DNA of 64,000 nucleotides. Source: Afifella marina DSM 2698 (GTDB taxonomy: Bacteria > Pseudomonadota > Alphaproteobacteria > Rhizobiales > Afifellaceae). The DNA lies in assembly GCF_900102695.1 (NCBI RefSeq), contig NZ_FMVW01000002.1, positions 496,001 through 560,000 on the forward strand. The letters run 5' to 3'. The position numbers and the translations under genes are program-made. This document shows, piece by piece, positions 56,535 through 64,000 of this stretch (its first letter is position 1; every line of letters starts with the position of its first letter). The notes under the pieces were generated by a model. That model saw nothing but the letters and a program-made list of their open reading frames with translations, searched no databases and was not told the DNA's origin.

Positions 56535-56578
56535 GCAAGCGAGGCGGGGGCATAACGTCGGCTTGAGGAGGTTGTTTG

Positions 56579-58099
56579 ATGGGTGAGCGCAATTCGGTCA
56601 GCATGGTCGCGCGGACCGGCATGGGCCTTGTCCTTGCGGCGATGGTGACGCTGACGGCAAGCCTTGCCTCCGCCCGACCCGTGCCGGAGAGTTTCGCCGA
56701 TCTGGCGGAGAGCCTCCTCCATTCCGTCGTCAACATATCGACCTCGCAACGGGTGCGCGCGTCACGTGGCATTCCGGTTCCCGAGGTCCCCGAAGGCTCG
56801 CCCTTCCAGGAGTTCTTCGAGGATTTCTTCAATCGCAATCAGAGCGAGGGCGAGCAGCCCTCGCGACGGGTGCAGTCGCTGGGCTCCGGCTTCGTGCTGG
56901 ATTCGTCGGGCCTGATCGTCACCAACAATCACGTCATCGCCGACGCCGACGAGATCGTCGCCAACTTCGCTGACGGCACGAAGCTCGAAGCGGAAGTCGT
57001 CGGACGCGATACCAAGACCGATCTCGCTCTTCTCAAGGTGAACCCGCCGCATCCGCTCAAGGCGGTCGAATTCGGCGATTCGGAGCATCTGCGCATCGGC
57101 GATTGGGTAATGGCGATCGGCAATCCCTTTGGATTCGGCGGCACCGTCACGGTGGGTATCGTCTCGGCGCTCGAACGCGACATCAATTCAGGGCCGTACG
57201 ACAAGTTCATTCAGACCGATGCCTCGATCAACCGCGGCAATTCGGGTGGTCCCTTGTTCAACCTCGACGGCAAGGTTGTCGGTATCAACACGGCGATCAT
57301 CTCACCGACCGGCGGATCGATCGGCATCGGATTTGCCGTTCCTGCCGAAATCGCCATGCCGGTCATCGAGCAGCTTCGCGAATTCGGCGAAACGCGCCGC
57401 GGCTGGCTCGGTGTGCGCATTCAGGAAGTCACGGACGAAATCGCCGAAAGCCTCGGCATGGACAAGGCCGAAGGTGCGCTGATCGCCGGCGTGACCGATG
57501 GCGGCCCGGCGGCGGAAGCGGGCATCGAGCCCGGCGACGTCATCATCAATTTCGACGGACGTCAGGTTGCGTCGATGCGCGAATTGCCGGGCATCGTGGC
57601 CGATACGCCGGTCGGCAAGGACGTCGACGTCACGCTTCTTCGCAAGGGCGAGAAACGGACGGTCACGGCCCGCCTGGGCCGGCTCGAGGAAGAGCAGACG
57701 GTTTCGACGCTGTCCGGCGACGACATGCCAGGCTCCGATATGGACAGCGACGAAGCGGTCGAGACGCTCGGGCTGACGCTCGAGGCTTTGAGCGACGACG
57801 CGCGGAGCGAATACGGCATTGCCGACGATATCGAAGGTGTCCTCATCTCCGCGGTGGAACCCGGAAGTGCGGCAGAAGAAAACCAGATCGCGGCCGGTGA
57901 CGTCATCGTCGAAGTGAGCCAGGAGGCCGTGACGGAGCCCGAAGACGTCACGGCGCGCATCGAACGGCTGCGGGCTCAGGACCGGCAGTCGGCGCTCTTT
58001 TTGATCGCCAGTCCGGACGGCGACCTGCGTTTTGTAGCGATCCGGCTCGACGATCTGCCGTCAGACAATGCCCCGGCCGAGGAGAGCCCTGAGCAATAG
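56579..58099 (+). CDS. degP: Periplasmic serine protease DegP/Do family
   Basis: A 506-residue HtrA-family protease/chaperone of the periplasm. A signal peptide runs to about residue 32 (VLAAMVTLTASLASARP). The trypsin-like domain has the full triad: His118 (TNNHVIADADE), Asp148 (TKTDLALLKV) and Ser222 (RGNSGGPLFN). Two PDZ domains follow (about 285-375 and 410-495). ATG 56579 has GAGGAGG about eight bases upstream. It is 44 bases after the DUF2065 gene; grouping with hflKC links cytoplasmic-membrane and periplasmic quality control. Its stop lies two bases from the convergent GNAT stop. Confidence 0.95.
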   Translation: MGERNSVSMVARTGMGLVLAAMVTLTASLASARPVPESFADLAESLLHSVVNISTSQRVRASRGIPVPEVPEGSPFQEFFEDFFNRNQSEGEQPSRRVQSLGSGFVLDSSGLIVTNNHVIADADEIVANFADGTKLEAEVVGRDTKTDLALLKVNPPHPLKAVEFGDSEHLRIGDWVMAIGNPFGFGGTVTVGIVSALERDINSGPYDKFIQTDASINRGNSGGPLFNLDGKVVGINTAIISPTGGSIGIGFAVPAEIAMPVIEQLREFGETRRGWLGVRIQEVTDEIAESLGMDKAEGALIAGVTDGGPAAEAGIEPGDVIINFDGRQVASMRELPGIVADTPVGKDVDVTLLRKGEKRTVTARLGRLEEEQTVSTLSGDDMPGSDMDSDEAVETLGLTLEALSDDARSEYGIADDIEGVLISAVEPGSAAEENQIAAGDVIVEVSQEAVTEPEDVTARIERLRAQDRQSALFLIASPDGDLRFVAIRLDDLPSDNAPAEESPEQ

Positions 58100-58101
58100 G
58101 C

Positions 58102-58668
58102 TCAGGCTTTCTGGTGCTGCCGAGCCTCCCACGCGTCGCGCGTGATCGAATAGGCCACGTGCGGCCTCAGAGCGGAGTTCTCGCGCAAAAGCGGGTGGTC
58201 GAAATCCTTGGCTCGGTCACGCACCATGCCGATCCGTTCCATGACGCGGCGCGATTTGACATTGGCCGGCACGGTGAATGAGATCACCTCATTGAGCGCA
58301 AGAGGACCGAAGGCATAGGCGAGGCTTTCGGTCGCCGCTTCCGTGGCATAGCCCTTGCCCCATTCGGCGCGTTTCAGCCGCCAGCCCACTTCCACGGCGG
58401 GCGTGAAAGGGGCCTCGAAATCCGTGTGCTGCAGCCCCGCGAAGCCGACCGGCTCGCCGTCCGTCTTCCGCTCCAGCACCCAGAAGCCGAAGGTATGGAC
58501 CAGAAAATGGCCCTTCAGGTTCTCGAAGATGGCGTCCGATTCCGCCCGGCTGCGGGTCGTCTCGAAGAAGCGCATCACCTCCGGATCGGCGTTGAGATCG
58601 GCCCAGAAATCGCGGTCGCTCTCTTGCCAGGGGCGCAGGATCAGACGCTCGGTTTCAAGTCTGGTCAT
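58102..58668 (-). CDS. GNAT-family N-acetyltransferase (RimJ/RimL-like)
   Basis: A 188-residue Acetyltransf_3 protein starting TRLETERLILRPWQESD, the typical RimJ/RimL N-terminus. The acetyl-CoA loop region reads VGWRLKRAEWGKGYATEA (Q/R-x-x-G-x-G/A pattern as RAEWGKGYATEA), and NVKSRRVMERIGM follows. The acceptor, protein N-terminus or small amine, is not predictable. Its ATG overlaps the serB stop by four bases, so it is the second gene of a serB transcript. Confidence 0.85.
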   Translation of the reverse strand: MTRLETERLILRPWQESDRDFWADLNADPEVMRFFETTRSRAESDAIFENLKGHFLVHTFGFWVLERKTDGEPVGFAGLQHTDFEAPFTPAVEVGWRLKRAEWGKGYATEAATESLAYAFGPLALNEVISFTVPANVKSRRVMERIGMVRDRAKDFDHPLLRENSALRPHVAYSITRDAWEARQHQKA

Positions 58669-59579
58669 CGTTCGCGCGCCTCTGCCTCGTGGAATTCCTC
58701 TCGCTTGTAGCCCTGGAGATAAAGAAGGGCTGTGAGGTCGCCATGGCGAATGTCGGCATCCGCTTCACGCACCAGAGCCGGCTTGCCGTGGAGGGCGACG
58801 CCCAAACCTGCGAGCGCGATCATTCCGACATCGTTGGCGCCGTCGCCGACGGCGATGACATCCTCTGCCGCGAGGTCGTGACGGGCGAGGGTCGCCTTCA
58901 GCGTTTCGACCTTGGCGTTGCGGCCGAGGATCGGTTCGGCGACCTTGCCGGTGAAACGGCCGTCTTCGTGGAGGAGGCGGTTGGCGTGGAATTCCTCAAT
59001 GCCGAGCATTTTTGCGATCTTCTCGGCGAAGATGGTGAACCCGCCGGACACGAGAACGGAGTGCGCACCTGCGGCGCGCATCGTGGCGACAAGCGTCCGC
59101 CCACCCGTCTTCAAGGTGATCCGTTCCGCCAGGACCCGGCCGGCCACGTCGACCGGAAGGTCTTTCAGAAGCCCGACACGCTCCTTGAGCGCCGGCTCGA
59201 AATCGAGTTCACCGGCCATCGCACGTGCCGTGATCTCTGCCACATGCTCCCCAATGCCCGCCTCGGCCGCCAGCTCGTCGATGCATTCCTGGTCGATGAG
59301 GGTGGAATCCATGTCGGCGATCAAAAGCCGCTTGCGCCGGTTCGCCGCTGGCATCGTGGCGACATCGATGGCGGCCGGACCGATTACCTGCCGTGCCGCC
59401 GCGAGGGCCGATGCGCTCATGCCGGCAAACGGCAGGTCGCAGGCTTCGCCTTCACACAGCCATTCCGGGTTGCCCGCCGCAAGGCCGGCCCGGCCGAGCT
59501 CGGCCGTCACTGCGACGATCAGCTCCTCGGTGACAGGCGCTTTCCGTTTTGAGCCGATCAGCGTTAGGACGGATTGCAT
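58665..59579 (-). CDS. serB: Phosphoserine phosphatase
   Basis: SerB removes phosphate from phosphoserine in the last step of serine synthesis. The 304-residue protein has an N-terminal ACT-like domain (about 1-75) and a HAD domain with DMDST at residues 89-93 (D89 the nucleophile, in LLIADMDSTLIDQECIDELA taken in parts), motif II SGGF, and motif IV VGDGANDVGMIALAG. I use the ATG at 59579 (MQSVLTLIGS); a frame to 59648 adds 23 residues antisense to miaA. The start overlaps the divergent miaA start. Confidence 0.93.
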   Translation of the reverse strand: MQSVLTLIGSKRKAPVTEELIVAVTAELGRAGLAAGNPEWLCEGEACDLPFAGMSASALAAARQVIGPAAIDVATMPAANRRKRLLIADMDSTLIDQECIDELAAEAGIGEHVAEITARAMAGELDFEPALKERVGLLKDLPVDVAGRVLAERITLKTGGRTLVATMRAAGAHSVLVSGGFTIFAEKIAKMLGIEEFHANRLLHEDGRFTGKVAEPILGRNAKVETLKATLARHDLAAEDVIAVGDGANDVGMIALAGLGVALHGKPALVREADADIRHGDLTALLYLQGYKREEFHEAEARER

Positions 59580-60492
59580 GAGAATTGATCCTGAACATGT
59601 GGCGGAAGGCGAGGTCGTGCTGATAGCGGGGCCTACGGCGAGCGGCAAGACACAGCTTGCGCTCGATTTGGCCGAGGGGCTTCACGCGCGGGGCCGCCGA
59701 GCCGTAGTGGTCAACGCCGATGCCATGCAGGTTTACCGGGATCTCCGGGTGTTGACGGCACGTCCGCAGCCTTCCGAGATGCGCGATCTGGAGCATCGAC
59801 TTTTCGGGCATGTCGATGCGGCGGAGCGCTATTCTGTCGGTCGCTGGCTCGTTGAGGTTCAGGGTCTCCTGGTCGAAGCGCGAGAGGAGGGCGCGAACGC
59901 CATATTCGTGGGCGGGACGGGGCTTTATCTGAAGGCTTTGACGGAGGGTCTTTCTCCGGTTCCGGAGATTGCGTCCGAGATCCGCGACGAGGTGCGGGCG
60001 CGCGCTGAGTGCGAAGGCGGCGATGCGATGCTCCGCTGGCTACAGGAGCTTGACCCGAAGGCGGCGGGGACCGTCAAGCCGGGCGACACCCAAAGGGCCG
60101 TGCGCGCGATCGAAGTGAAGCTCTCGACAGGTCGCTCGCTCATCGACTGGCAGAACGAGACGCGCGAGCCGGCGCTCGTGAGCGAGGCGCAACGCTTCAT
60201 CCTTCTGCCGCAGCGCGAGGCGGTGTACCGGGCGATTGATCGGCGTTTCGGCGCGATGATCGACGAAGGTGCACTTGAAGAGGTCCAGGCGTTGATGGCG
60301 CGCGATCTCCCGGCCGATCTGCCGGCGATGAAGGCGATCGGCGTGCGGCCGCTTTCCGCCTATCTGCGGGGCGAGATCGCTCTCACGGCTGCGGTCGAGC
60401 GGGGAAAGACGGAAAGCCGTCGCTATGCCAAACGACAGCTGACCTGGTTGCGTCACCAATGCGGCGAGGGCTGGTGCGAGATCCACGCCTGA
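59578..60492 (+). CDS. miaA: tRNA dimethylallyltransferase MiaA
   Basis: MiaA adds a dimethylallyl group to A37 of tRNAs reading UNN codons. The 304-residue protein has the P-loop AGPTASGKTQLA at about residue 18, the NADAMQVYRDLRVLTARP segment, IFVGGTGLYLKALTEG, and the C-terminal KAIGVRPLSAYLRGE and ESRRYAKRQLTWLR. The ATG lies in CATG shared with the serB ATG on the other strand; AGGA is about nine bases upstream. A much longer frame upstream (58912) is antisense to serB. Confidence 0.94.
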   Translation: MRIDPEHVAEGEVVLIAGPTASGKTQLALDLAEGLHARGRRAVVVNADAMQVYRDLRVLTARPQPSEMRDLEHRLFGHVDAAERYSVGRWLVEVQGLLVEAREEGANAIFVGGTGLYLKALTEGLSPVPEIASEIRDEVRARAECEGGDAMLRWLQELDPKAAGTVKPGDTQRAVRAIEVKLSTGRSLIDWQNETREPALVSEAQRFILLPQREAVYRAIDRRFGAMIDEGALEEVQALMARDLPADLPAMKAIGVRPLSAYLRGEIALTAAVERGKTESRRYAKRQLTWLRHQCGEGWCEIHA

Positions 60493-60519
60493 CGGCGCTG
60501 CTCAGGTTGCAGCCGGTGC

Positions 60520-61920
60520 TTAGGCTGTCGCCGGCGGTGTCGCTTTCCGCGGAACGAACAGCCGGTGTTTCGCGCCCGGGCGCGCTTCCCCCGGCGCCGC
60601 CGGCGTCGCCTCGATTTCGGCACCCAGGCTGCGCGACATCGAGGAGACGATGACACGACCGAGGCCCGGCCCCTCGCTCTCGTCGAGCGCGTAGCCGATG
60701 CCATTGTCGGCGATCTCGATCACACAGCCCTGGTCGGGCTCTTCCACGGCATAGGAGCGAATGAGGATTTCGCCGCTCTCGCCGTCGGGGAAGGCGTATT
60801 TGATGGCATTGGTGACGAGCTCGTTGACGATGATGCCGATCGACACCGCATCTTTGCTCGGCAATTGGAACGGCTCGGCCTCGAGTTTTAGCGTGATCGG
60901 CTTGCCGGCCGACAATTCCTGCAAGTCTTCCACGAGTGGTTCCAGATAGCCGTCGAGGCGGACCCAGTCGCGGCCTGCCAGGAGATGCAGGCGGCGCTGC
61001 GCCGAGGCGATGGCGCCGATATGTTCGCGCGCGCCGTCGAGGACCGCTTTGGCTTCTTCGTTGTCGCTTTGACGCGCCTGCAGGGCGAGGATGGAGGACA
61101 CCATCGACAGGTTGTTGCCGACGCGGTGATTGACGTCGCTCAACAAGGCCTCGGCGCGCTGGCGCTCGATCTCGAGCTCCGCCGTTCGCTCGCGCACGCG
61201 CGTTTCGAGAGACGCGTTGGTCTGGTTCAATTCGGCGATGTGCAAGCGCTCGGCGCGCTGGAGGGCGGTCGCAAGCCCCGCGGTCGCGAGCAGCGAGGCG
61301 GTGATGGCGAGAAGGAGCAGGTTGCGGTTGCGCCGCTGCAGTGCCTGTCGCTGAGCGAGATGGCGGACTTCCTCCGCATCGAGCTCGCGCAGCTGCTGTA
61401 CGATGCCGTTGGAGATGGTGCGTCCCTGCTGTTCGACCTGGGAACGGGCCGCGTCGCGCTGACCGGCGGCGAAGAGCTCGATCGTCTCATCCATCTGGTC
61501 GAGGCGCTGCCGGATGAGGGTGTTCGCGGCGTCGAGACGGGCGGTCTGGGGCGGATTGTCGGAGAGAAGATCGTGAAGTTTCTGCACCTGGTCCGGCAAT
61601 AGCGCGACGGCCGGCCGATAGGGATTCAGATAGGTCTGATCGCCGGTGAGGAGATAGCCGCGCTGGGCGCCTTCCGCCTCCCGCAACGAGCCGAGAAGAG
61701 ATTCGATCTCGCTGCGCACACGCAAGGTGTGCTCGACCCAGTCATCGGTGCGGTCGGCGCGTACCGTCAAAAAGAGGATCGCACCCACCGACAGGAGCAG
61801 CAGGCCGAAAAGCGCCATACGCGCGAGCATGATGCGGTTGCGGGCTCGGCCGAGTGCAGCGCCCCATTTGGAGTGGCGCTCGGGCGTCATGGTTACGTCC
61901 ATCGTTCCGTCGATGCTCAT
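60520..61920 (-). CDS. Membrane sensor histidine kinase, CHASE3 + HisKA_2 type
   Basis: A 466-residue sensor kinase. Two membrane helices (MLARMALFGLLLLSVGAILFL near 25-45 and LLLLAITASLLATAG near 205-220) bracket a periplasmic CHASE3 domain with REAEGAQRGYLLTGDQTYL. The dimerisation part has DVNHRVGNNLSMV with the phospho-histidine at H265, a HisKA_2/HWE-class box, followed by an HATPase with VNELVTNAIKYAF and IEIADNGIGY. Start choice is uncertain: ATG 61962 and 61977 are in frame upstream. It diverges from a single-domain response regulator, its likely partner. Signal unknown. Confidence 0.88.
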   Translation of the reverse strand: MSIDGTMDVTMTPERHSKWGAALGRARNRIMLARMALFGLLLLSVGAILFLTVRADRTDDWVEHTLRVRSEIESLLGSLREAEGAQRGYLLTGDQTYLNPYRPAVALLPDQVQKLHDLLSDNPPQTARLDAANTLIRQRLDQMDETIELFAAGQRDAARSQVEQQGRTISNGIVQQLRELDAEEVRHLAQRQALQRRNRNLLLLAITASLLATAGLATALQRAERLHIAELNQTNASLETRVRERTAELEIERQRAEALLSDVNHRVGNNLSMVSSILALQARQSDNEEAKAVLDGAREHIGAIASAQRRLHLLAGRDWVRLDGYLEPLVEDLQELSAGKPITLKLEAEPFQLPSKDAVSIGIIVNELVTNAIKYAFPDGESGEILIRSYAVEEPDQGCVIEIADNGIGYALDESEGPGLGRVIVSSMSRSLGAEIEATPAAPGEARPGAKHRLFVPRKATPPATA

Positions 61921-62081
61921 CCGAGCCTGCCATCCCTCATTCTTGTCTGAGGCGGAACTCATCACGCATCGCGCCATTGGCAATAGTGACAAGGAAAGAT
62001 GACAGGGAAGGGGCGAGACAATTTGCGTTGTTTCCTAATGCTTAAACGCAGCAGGGCCGTAAAGGCAATCTCGCCGGTGCT

Positions 62082-62483
62082 ATGATGGTGCAACAGGCTC
62101 GTATTCTTCTCGCAGAGAACCAGCCTTTGGTGGCACTCGATTTCGAATTTGCGCTTTGCGATGCGGGCTACGAGGTTCTCGGCCCCGTCGGGGAGCTGAC
62201 GGAGGGGCTTCGGCTCGCCGAGAAAACCAGACCCGATGCCGCGGTTCTCGACGTGCAGCTTGCGGACGGGCACGTCTTCCCGCTGGCGCGAGCGCTCATG
62301 GCCGCGGGCGTGCCGATCATGTTCGTCACGGCACATGTCGCCGAGGAACGCATCTGGCCGGCGACCTTCCGGAATTGTCCGCGCCTCGGAAAGCCGGTCG
62401 ATCCGCAGGTTTTCCGGCGCACGGCAGCTGCCATTCTCGCGGCCCGTGACGGAGGGGAGACGGCCGGCGTGGCTGTGGCATAA
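62082..62483 (+). CDS. Single-domain response regulator
   Basis: A 133-residue stand-alone receiver domain. The phospho-acceptor is D57 in AAVLDVQLADG, the conserved Thr lies in IMFVTAH and the Lys is K104 in LGKPV. The acidic pair of the magnesium pocket is E12-N13 (LLAENQPL) in place of the usual Glu/Asp-Asp, so one acidic ligand is lost. No output domain is attached. It diverges from the HisKA_2 kinase, which is its likely phosphodonor. Such regulators often act by protein interaction or as phosphate sinks. Confidence 0.88.
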   Translation: MMVQQARILLAENQPLVALDFEFALCDAGYEVLGPVGELTEGLRLAEKTRPDAAVLDVQLADGHVFPLARALMAAGVPIMFVTAHVAEERIWPATFRNCPRLGKPVDPQVFRRTAAAILAARDGGETAGVAVA

Positions 62484-62494
62484 GATTCTATTGC

Positions 62495-62523
62495 TTGACC
62501 TTGCGATCGCATCGCCCTAGAAG
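62495..62523 (+). promoter_or_regulatory. Promoter of the ilv leader and ilvB
   Basis: TTGACC (62495-62500), a 17-bp spacer and TAGAAG (62518-62523) form a good promoter. A start seven to eight bases after the -10 falls at 62530-62531, on the leader peptide ATG itself. Confidence 0.75.
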
Positions 62524-62530
62524 CCGCCTC

Positions 62531-62584
62531 ATGTATATCTCGTCGCTTATCGTAACGTTGCGCGCCACCGGGGCGACCTCCTAG
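62531..62584 (+). CDS. Branched-chain amino acid leader peptide of ilvB
   Basis: A 17-residue ORF, MYISSLIVTLRATGATS, followed by TAG. Five of its first ten codons are Ile (ATC twice), Leu (CTT, TTG) and Val (GTA), the products of the pathway. A Rho-independent terminator follows 28 bases later, and the ilvB coding region begins downstream. This is the classic ribosome-stalling attenuator layout, as reported for ilvBN in other proteobacteria including Caulobacter. No Shine-Dalgarno sequence precedes the ATG, in keeping with a leaderless mRNA. Confidence 0.85.
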   Translation: MYISSLIVTLRATGATS

Positions 62585-62607
62585 GTCGCCGCGTTTACGG
62601 TGGTGCG
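62561..62607 (+). promoter_or_regulatory. Leader hairpins of the ilvB attenuator
   Basis: GGCGACC (62572-62578) pairs with GGTCGCC (62584-62590), enclosing the leader stop codon. An outer helix joins CGCGCCACCG (62561-62570) to CGGTGGTGCG (62598-62607) with one G-T pair. A ribosome stalled at the Leu-Ile-Val codons or released at the stop would change which helix forms. The exact antiterminator pairing is not clear to me. Confidence 0.6.
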
Positions 62608-62611
62608 TGCC

Positions 62612-62636
62612 AAGGCTCCTTCGGGGGCCTTTTTTA
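62612..62636 (+). terminator. Attenuator terminator before ilvB
   Basis: AAGGCTCC (62612-62619) pairs with GGGGCCTT (62624-62631, one G-T pair) across a UUCG tetraloop, followed by TTTTTATT. It stands 55 bases before the ilvB ATG. Confidence 0.9.
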
Positions 62637-62690
62637 TTGCCTCAAGAAACGAGATAAATGTGAGCCCGAGCGGCCAGGCGGAGAGGATTG

Positions 62691-64000
62691 ATGGGCAAGG
62701 AAATGACCGGCGCGGAGATGGTCCTGCAGGCGATGAAGGACCACGGGGTCAAGCATATCTTCGGCTACCCCGGCGGTGCTGCGCTACCGATCTACGACGA
62801 GATCTTCCAGCAGGACGACATCCAGCACATCCTCGTTCGCCATGAGCAGGGCGCGGGCCATGCGGCGGAAGGCTATGCGCGTTCATCGGGCAAGCCCGGC
62901 GTCGTTCTCGTGACCTCTGGGCCGGGGGCGACCAATATGGTGACGGCGCTCACCGATGCGATGATGGATTCCATCCCGCTCGTCTGCATCACGGCGCAGG
63001 TTCCGACCCATCTCATCGGCTCCGACGGCTTCCAGGAATGCGACACCGTCGGCATCACCCGGCCTTGCACCAAGTACAATTGGCTGGTGCGCGATGTGAA
63101 CGATCTCTCGCGCGTCCTGCATGATGCCTTTCATGTCGCGACGACGGGCCGTCCGGGCCCGGTGGTGGTCGACATCCCGAAGGACGTGCAGTTTGCGACC
63201 GGCATCTATCACACGCCGGATCCCGAGGGACGGTCGAGCTATCAGGGCTACGAGCCGCGCATGAAGGGCGACGAGAATGCGATTGCGCATGCCGTCGAGC
63301 TGATGGCCCATGCCAAGCGCCCGATCCTCTATACGGGGGGCGGCGTCATTAATTCCGGTCCCGAGGCGAGCCAGCTCTTGCGCGAGCTGGTGGCGGCGAC
63401 GGGCTTTCCGATCACTTCGACCCTGATGGGGCTCGGCGCCTATCCGGCATCGGGGCGGAACTGGCTCGGCATGCTCGGCATGCACGGCACCTACGAAGCC
63501 AATATGGCGATGCACGATTGCGACGTGATGGTGTGCATCGGCGCCCGTTTCGACGACCGGATCACCGGGCGTACGGATGCCTTCTCGCCCGGCTCGAAGA
63601 AGATCCATGTCGATATCGATCCGTCCTCGGTCAACAAGAACATCCGTGTCGACGTGCCGATCATCGGCGATGTCACCCATGTTCTCAAAGACATGCTCGC
63701 CATGTGGAAGGCGCGTGCGCCTGAGCCGGATCTCAAGTCCTGGTGGACGCAGATCGAAACCTGGAAGGGGCGGCGTTCGCTGGCCTACCGGACGAACCGT
63801 GACGTGATCATGCCGCAATATGCGATCGAGCGGCTGTATCAGGCCACGAAGGGCCGCGACACCTACATCACGACCGAGGTCGGCCAGCACCAGATGTGGG
63901 CGGCGCAGTTCTATCACTTCGACGCGCCCAATCGCTGGATGACCTCCGGCGGTCTCGGTACGATGGGCTACGGTCTGCCGGCAGCCCTCGGCGTGCAGGT
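62691..64000 (+). CDS. ilvB: Acetolactate synthase large subunit (3' end outside window)
   Basis: IlvB is the thiamine-diphosphate enzyme that forms acetolactate or acetohydroxybutyrate, the first common step of valine, leucine and isoleucine synthesis. About 436 residues are visible. They include FGYPGGAALPIYDEI, the ThDP-activating glutamate in RHEQGAGHAAEGYA, VTSGPGATNMVTALTDA, and the central FAD-related domain (ARFDDRITGRTDAF). The frame is open to the right edge, where the pyrophosphate domain begins (GGLGTMGYGLPAALG). GAGAGG precedes the ATG. The attenuator upstream should tie expression to charged branched-chain tRNAs. The small subunit ilvN is expected just outside. Confidence 0.96.
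   Translation, partial: MGKEMTGAEMVLQAMKDHGVKHIFGYPGGAALPIYDEIFQQDDIQHILVRHEQGAGHAAEGYARSSGKPGVVLVTSGPGATNMVTALTDAMMDSIPLVCITAQVPTHLIGSDGFQECDTVGITRPCTKYNWLVRDVNDLSRVLHDAFHVATTGRPGPVVVDIPKDVQFATGIYHTPDPEGRSSYQGYEPRMKGDENAIAHAVELMAHAKRPILYTGGGVINSGPEASQLLRELVAATGFPITSTLMGLGAYPASGRNWLGMLGMHGTYEANMAMHDCDVMVCIGARFDDRITGRTDAFSPGSKKIHVDIDPSSVNKNIRVDVPIIGDVTHVLKDMLAMWKARAPEPDLKSWWTQIETWKGRRSLAYRTNRDVIMPQYAIERLYQATKGRDTYITTEVGQHQMWAAQFYHFDAPNRWMTSGGLGTMGYGLPAALGVQ

Overview
The window is chromosomal DNA from a G+C-rich alphaproteobacterium, most likely of the order Hyphomicrobiales (Rhizobiales). This rests on the contiguous mraZ-to-lpxC division and cell-wall cluster, a split (circularly permuted) tmRNA gene next to an alpha-type SspB, small DUF1127 proteins, a fumC-DUF4169-RHH neighbourhood, a LexA box of the alphaproteobacterial form GTTC-N7-GTTC, and a HisKA_2-type sensor kinase. 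The genus cannot be fixed from sequence alone. Nothing looks phage-derived or plasmid-like, and no insertion sequence, CRISPR array, rRNA or tRNA was seen.

Layout. 1-636: the first codons of a leftward gene, then non-coding DNA ending in an mraZ promoter that overlaps MraZ-type repeats. 637-19548: sixteen genes on the + strand, mraZ, rsmH, ftsL, ftsI, murE, murF, mraY, murD, ftsW, murG, murC, murB, ddl, ftsQ, ftsA and ftsZ, mostly joined by 1-4 base start/stop overlaps and closed by a strong terminator. 19777-25651: lpxC, bamD, recN and ligA. 25745-32034: a DUF1127 protein divergent from a LysR regulator, an aminopeptidase P, a second DUF1127-like protein, and a cation/proton antiporter-prmA pair. 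32161-41073: uvrD/pcrA behind a LexA box, a GFA-family protein, a cupin, a secreted PRC-barrel protein, a ClC channel with CBS domains, a thioesterase and an FAD-linked oxidase. 41120-48328: a very large AsmA protein, then the leftward genes fumC, DUF4169, a secreted Gln/Pro-rich protein, an RHH protein and sspB. 48411-48807: ssrA with its promoter and terminator.

48881-52404 is the most unusual part. A secreted VIT/von Willebrand A protein ending in a GlyGly-CTERM-like tail overlaps a rhombosortase-like intramembrane protease. Both diverge from a TetR regulator across three perfect TGAAC-N3-GTTCA palindromes. This looks like a self-contained protein-sorting module with one dedicated substrate.

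52493-64000: thyA-folA; hflK-hflC-DUF2065-degP behind a clear promoter; a serB-GNAT pair divergent from miaA with overlapping start codons; a sensor kinase divergent from a single-domain response regulator; and the start of ilvB. ilvB is preceded by a leader peptide rich in Ile, Leu and Val codons and a UUCG-loop attenuator, and the leader mRNA may begin at the leader AUG itself.

Several neighbours form working units: peptidoglycan precursor synthesis with septum assembly; tmRNA with the SspB adaptor that delivers its tagged products to ClpXP; HflKC with DegP for membrane and envelope protein quality control; ThyA with DHFR for folate cycling. Start sites were chosen from Shine-Dalgarno spacing, overlaps and family N-termini; uncertain ones are marked.
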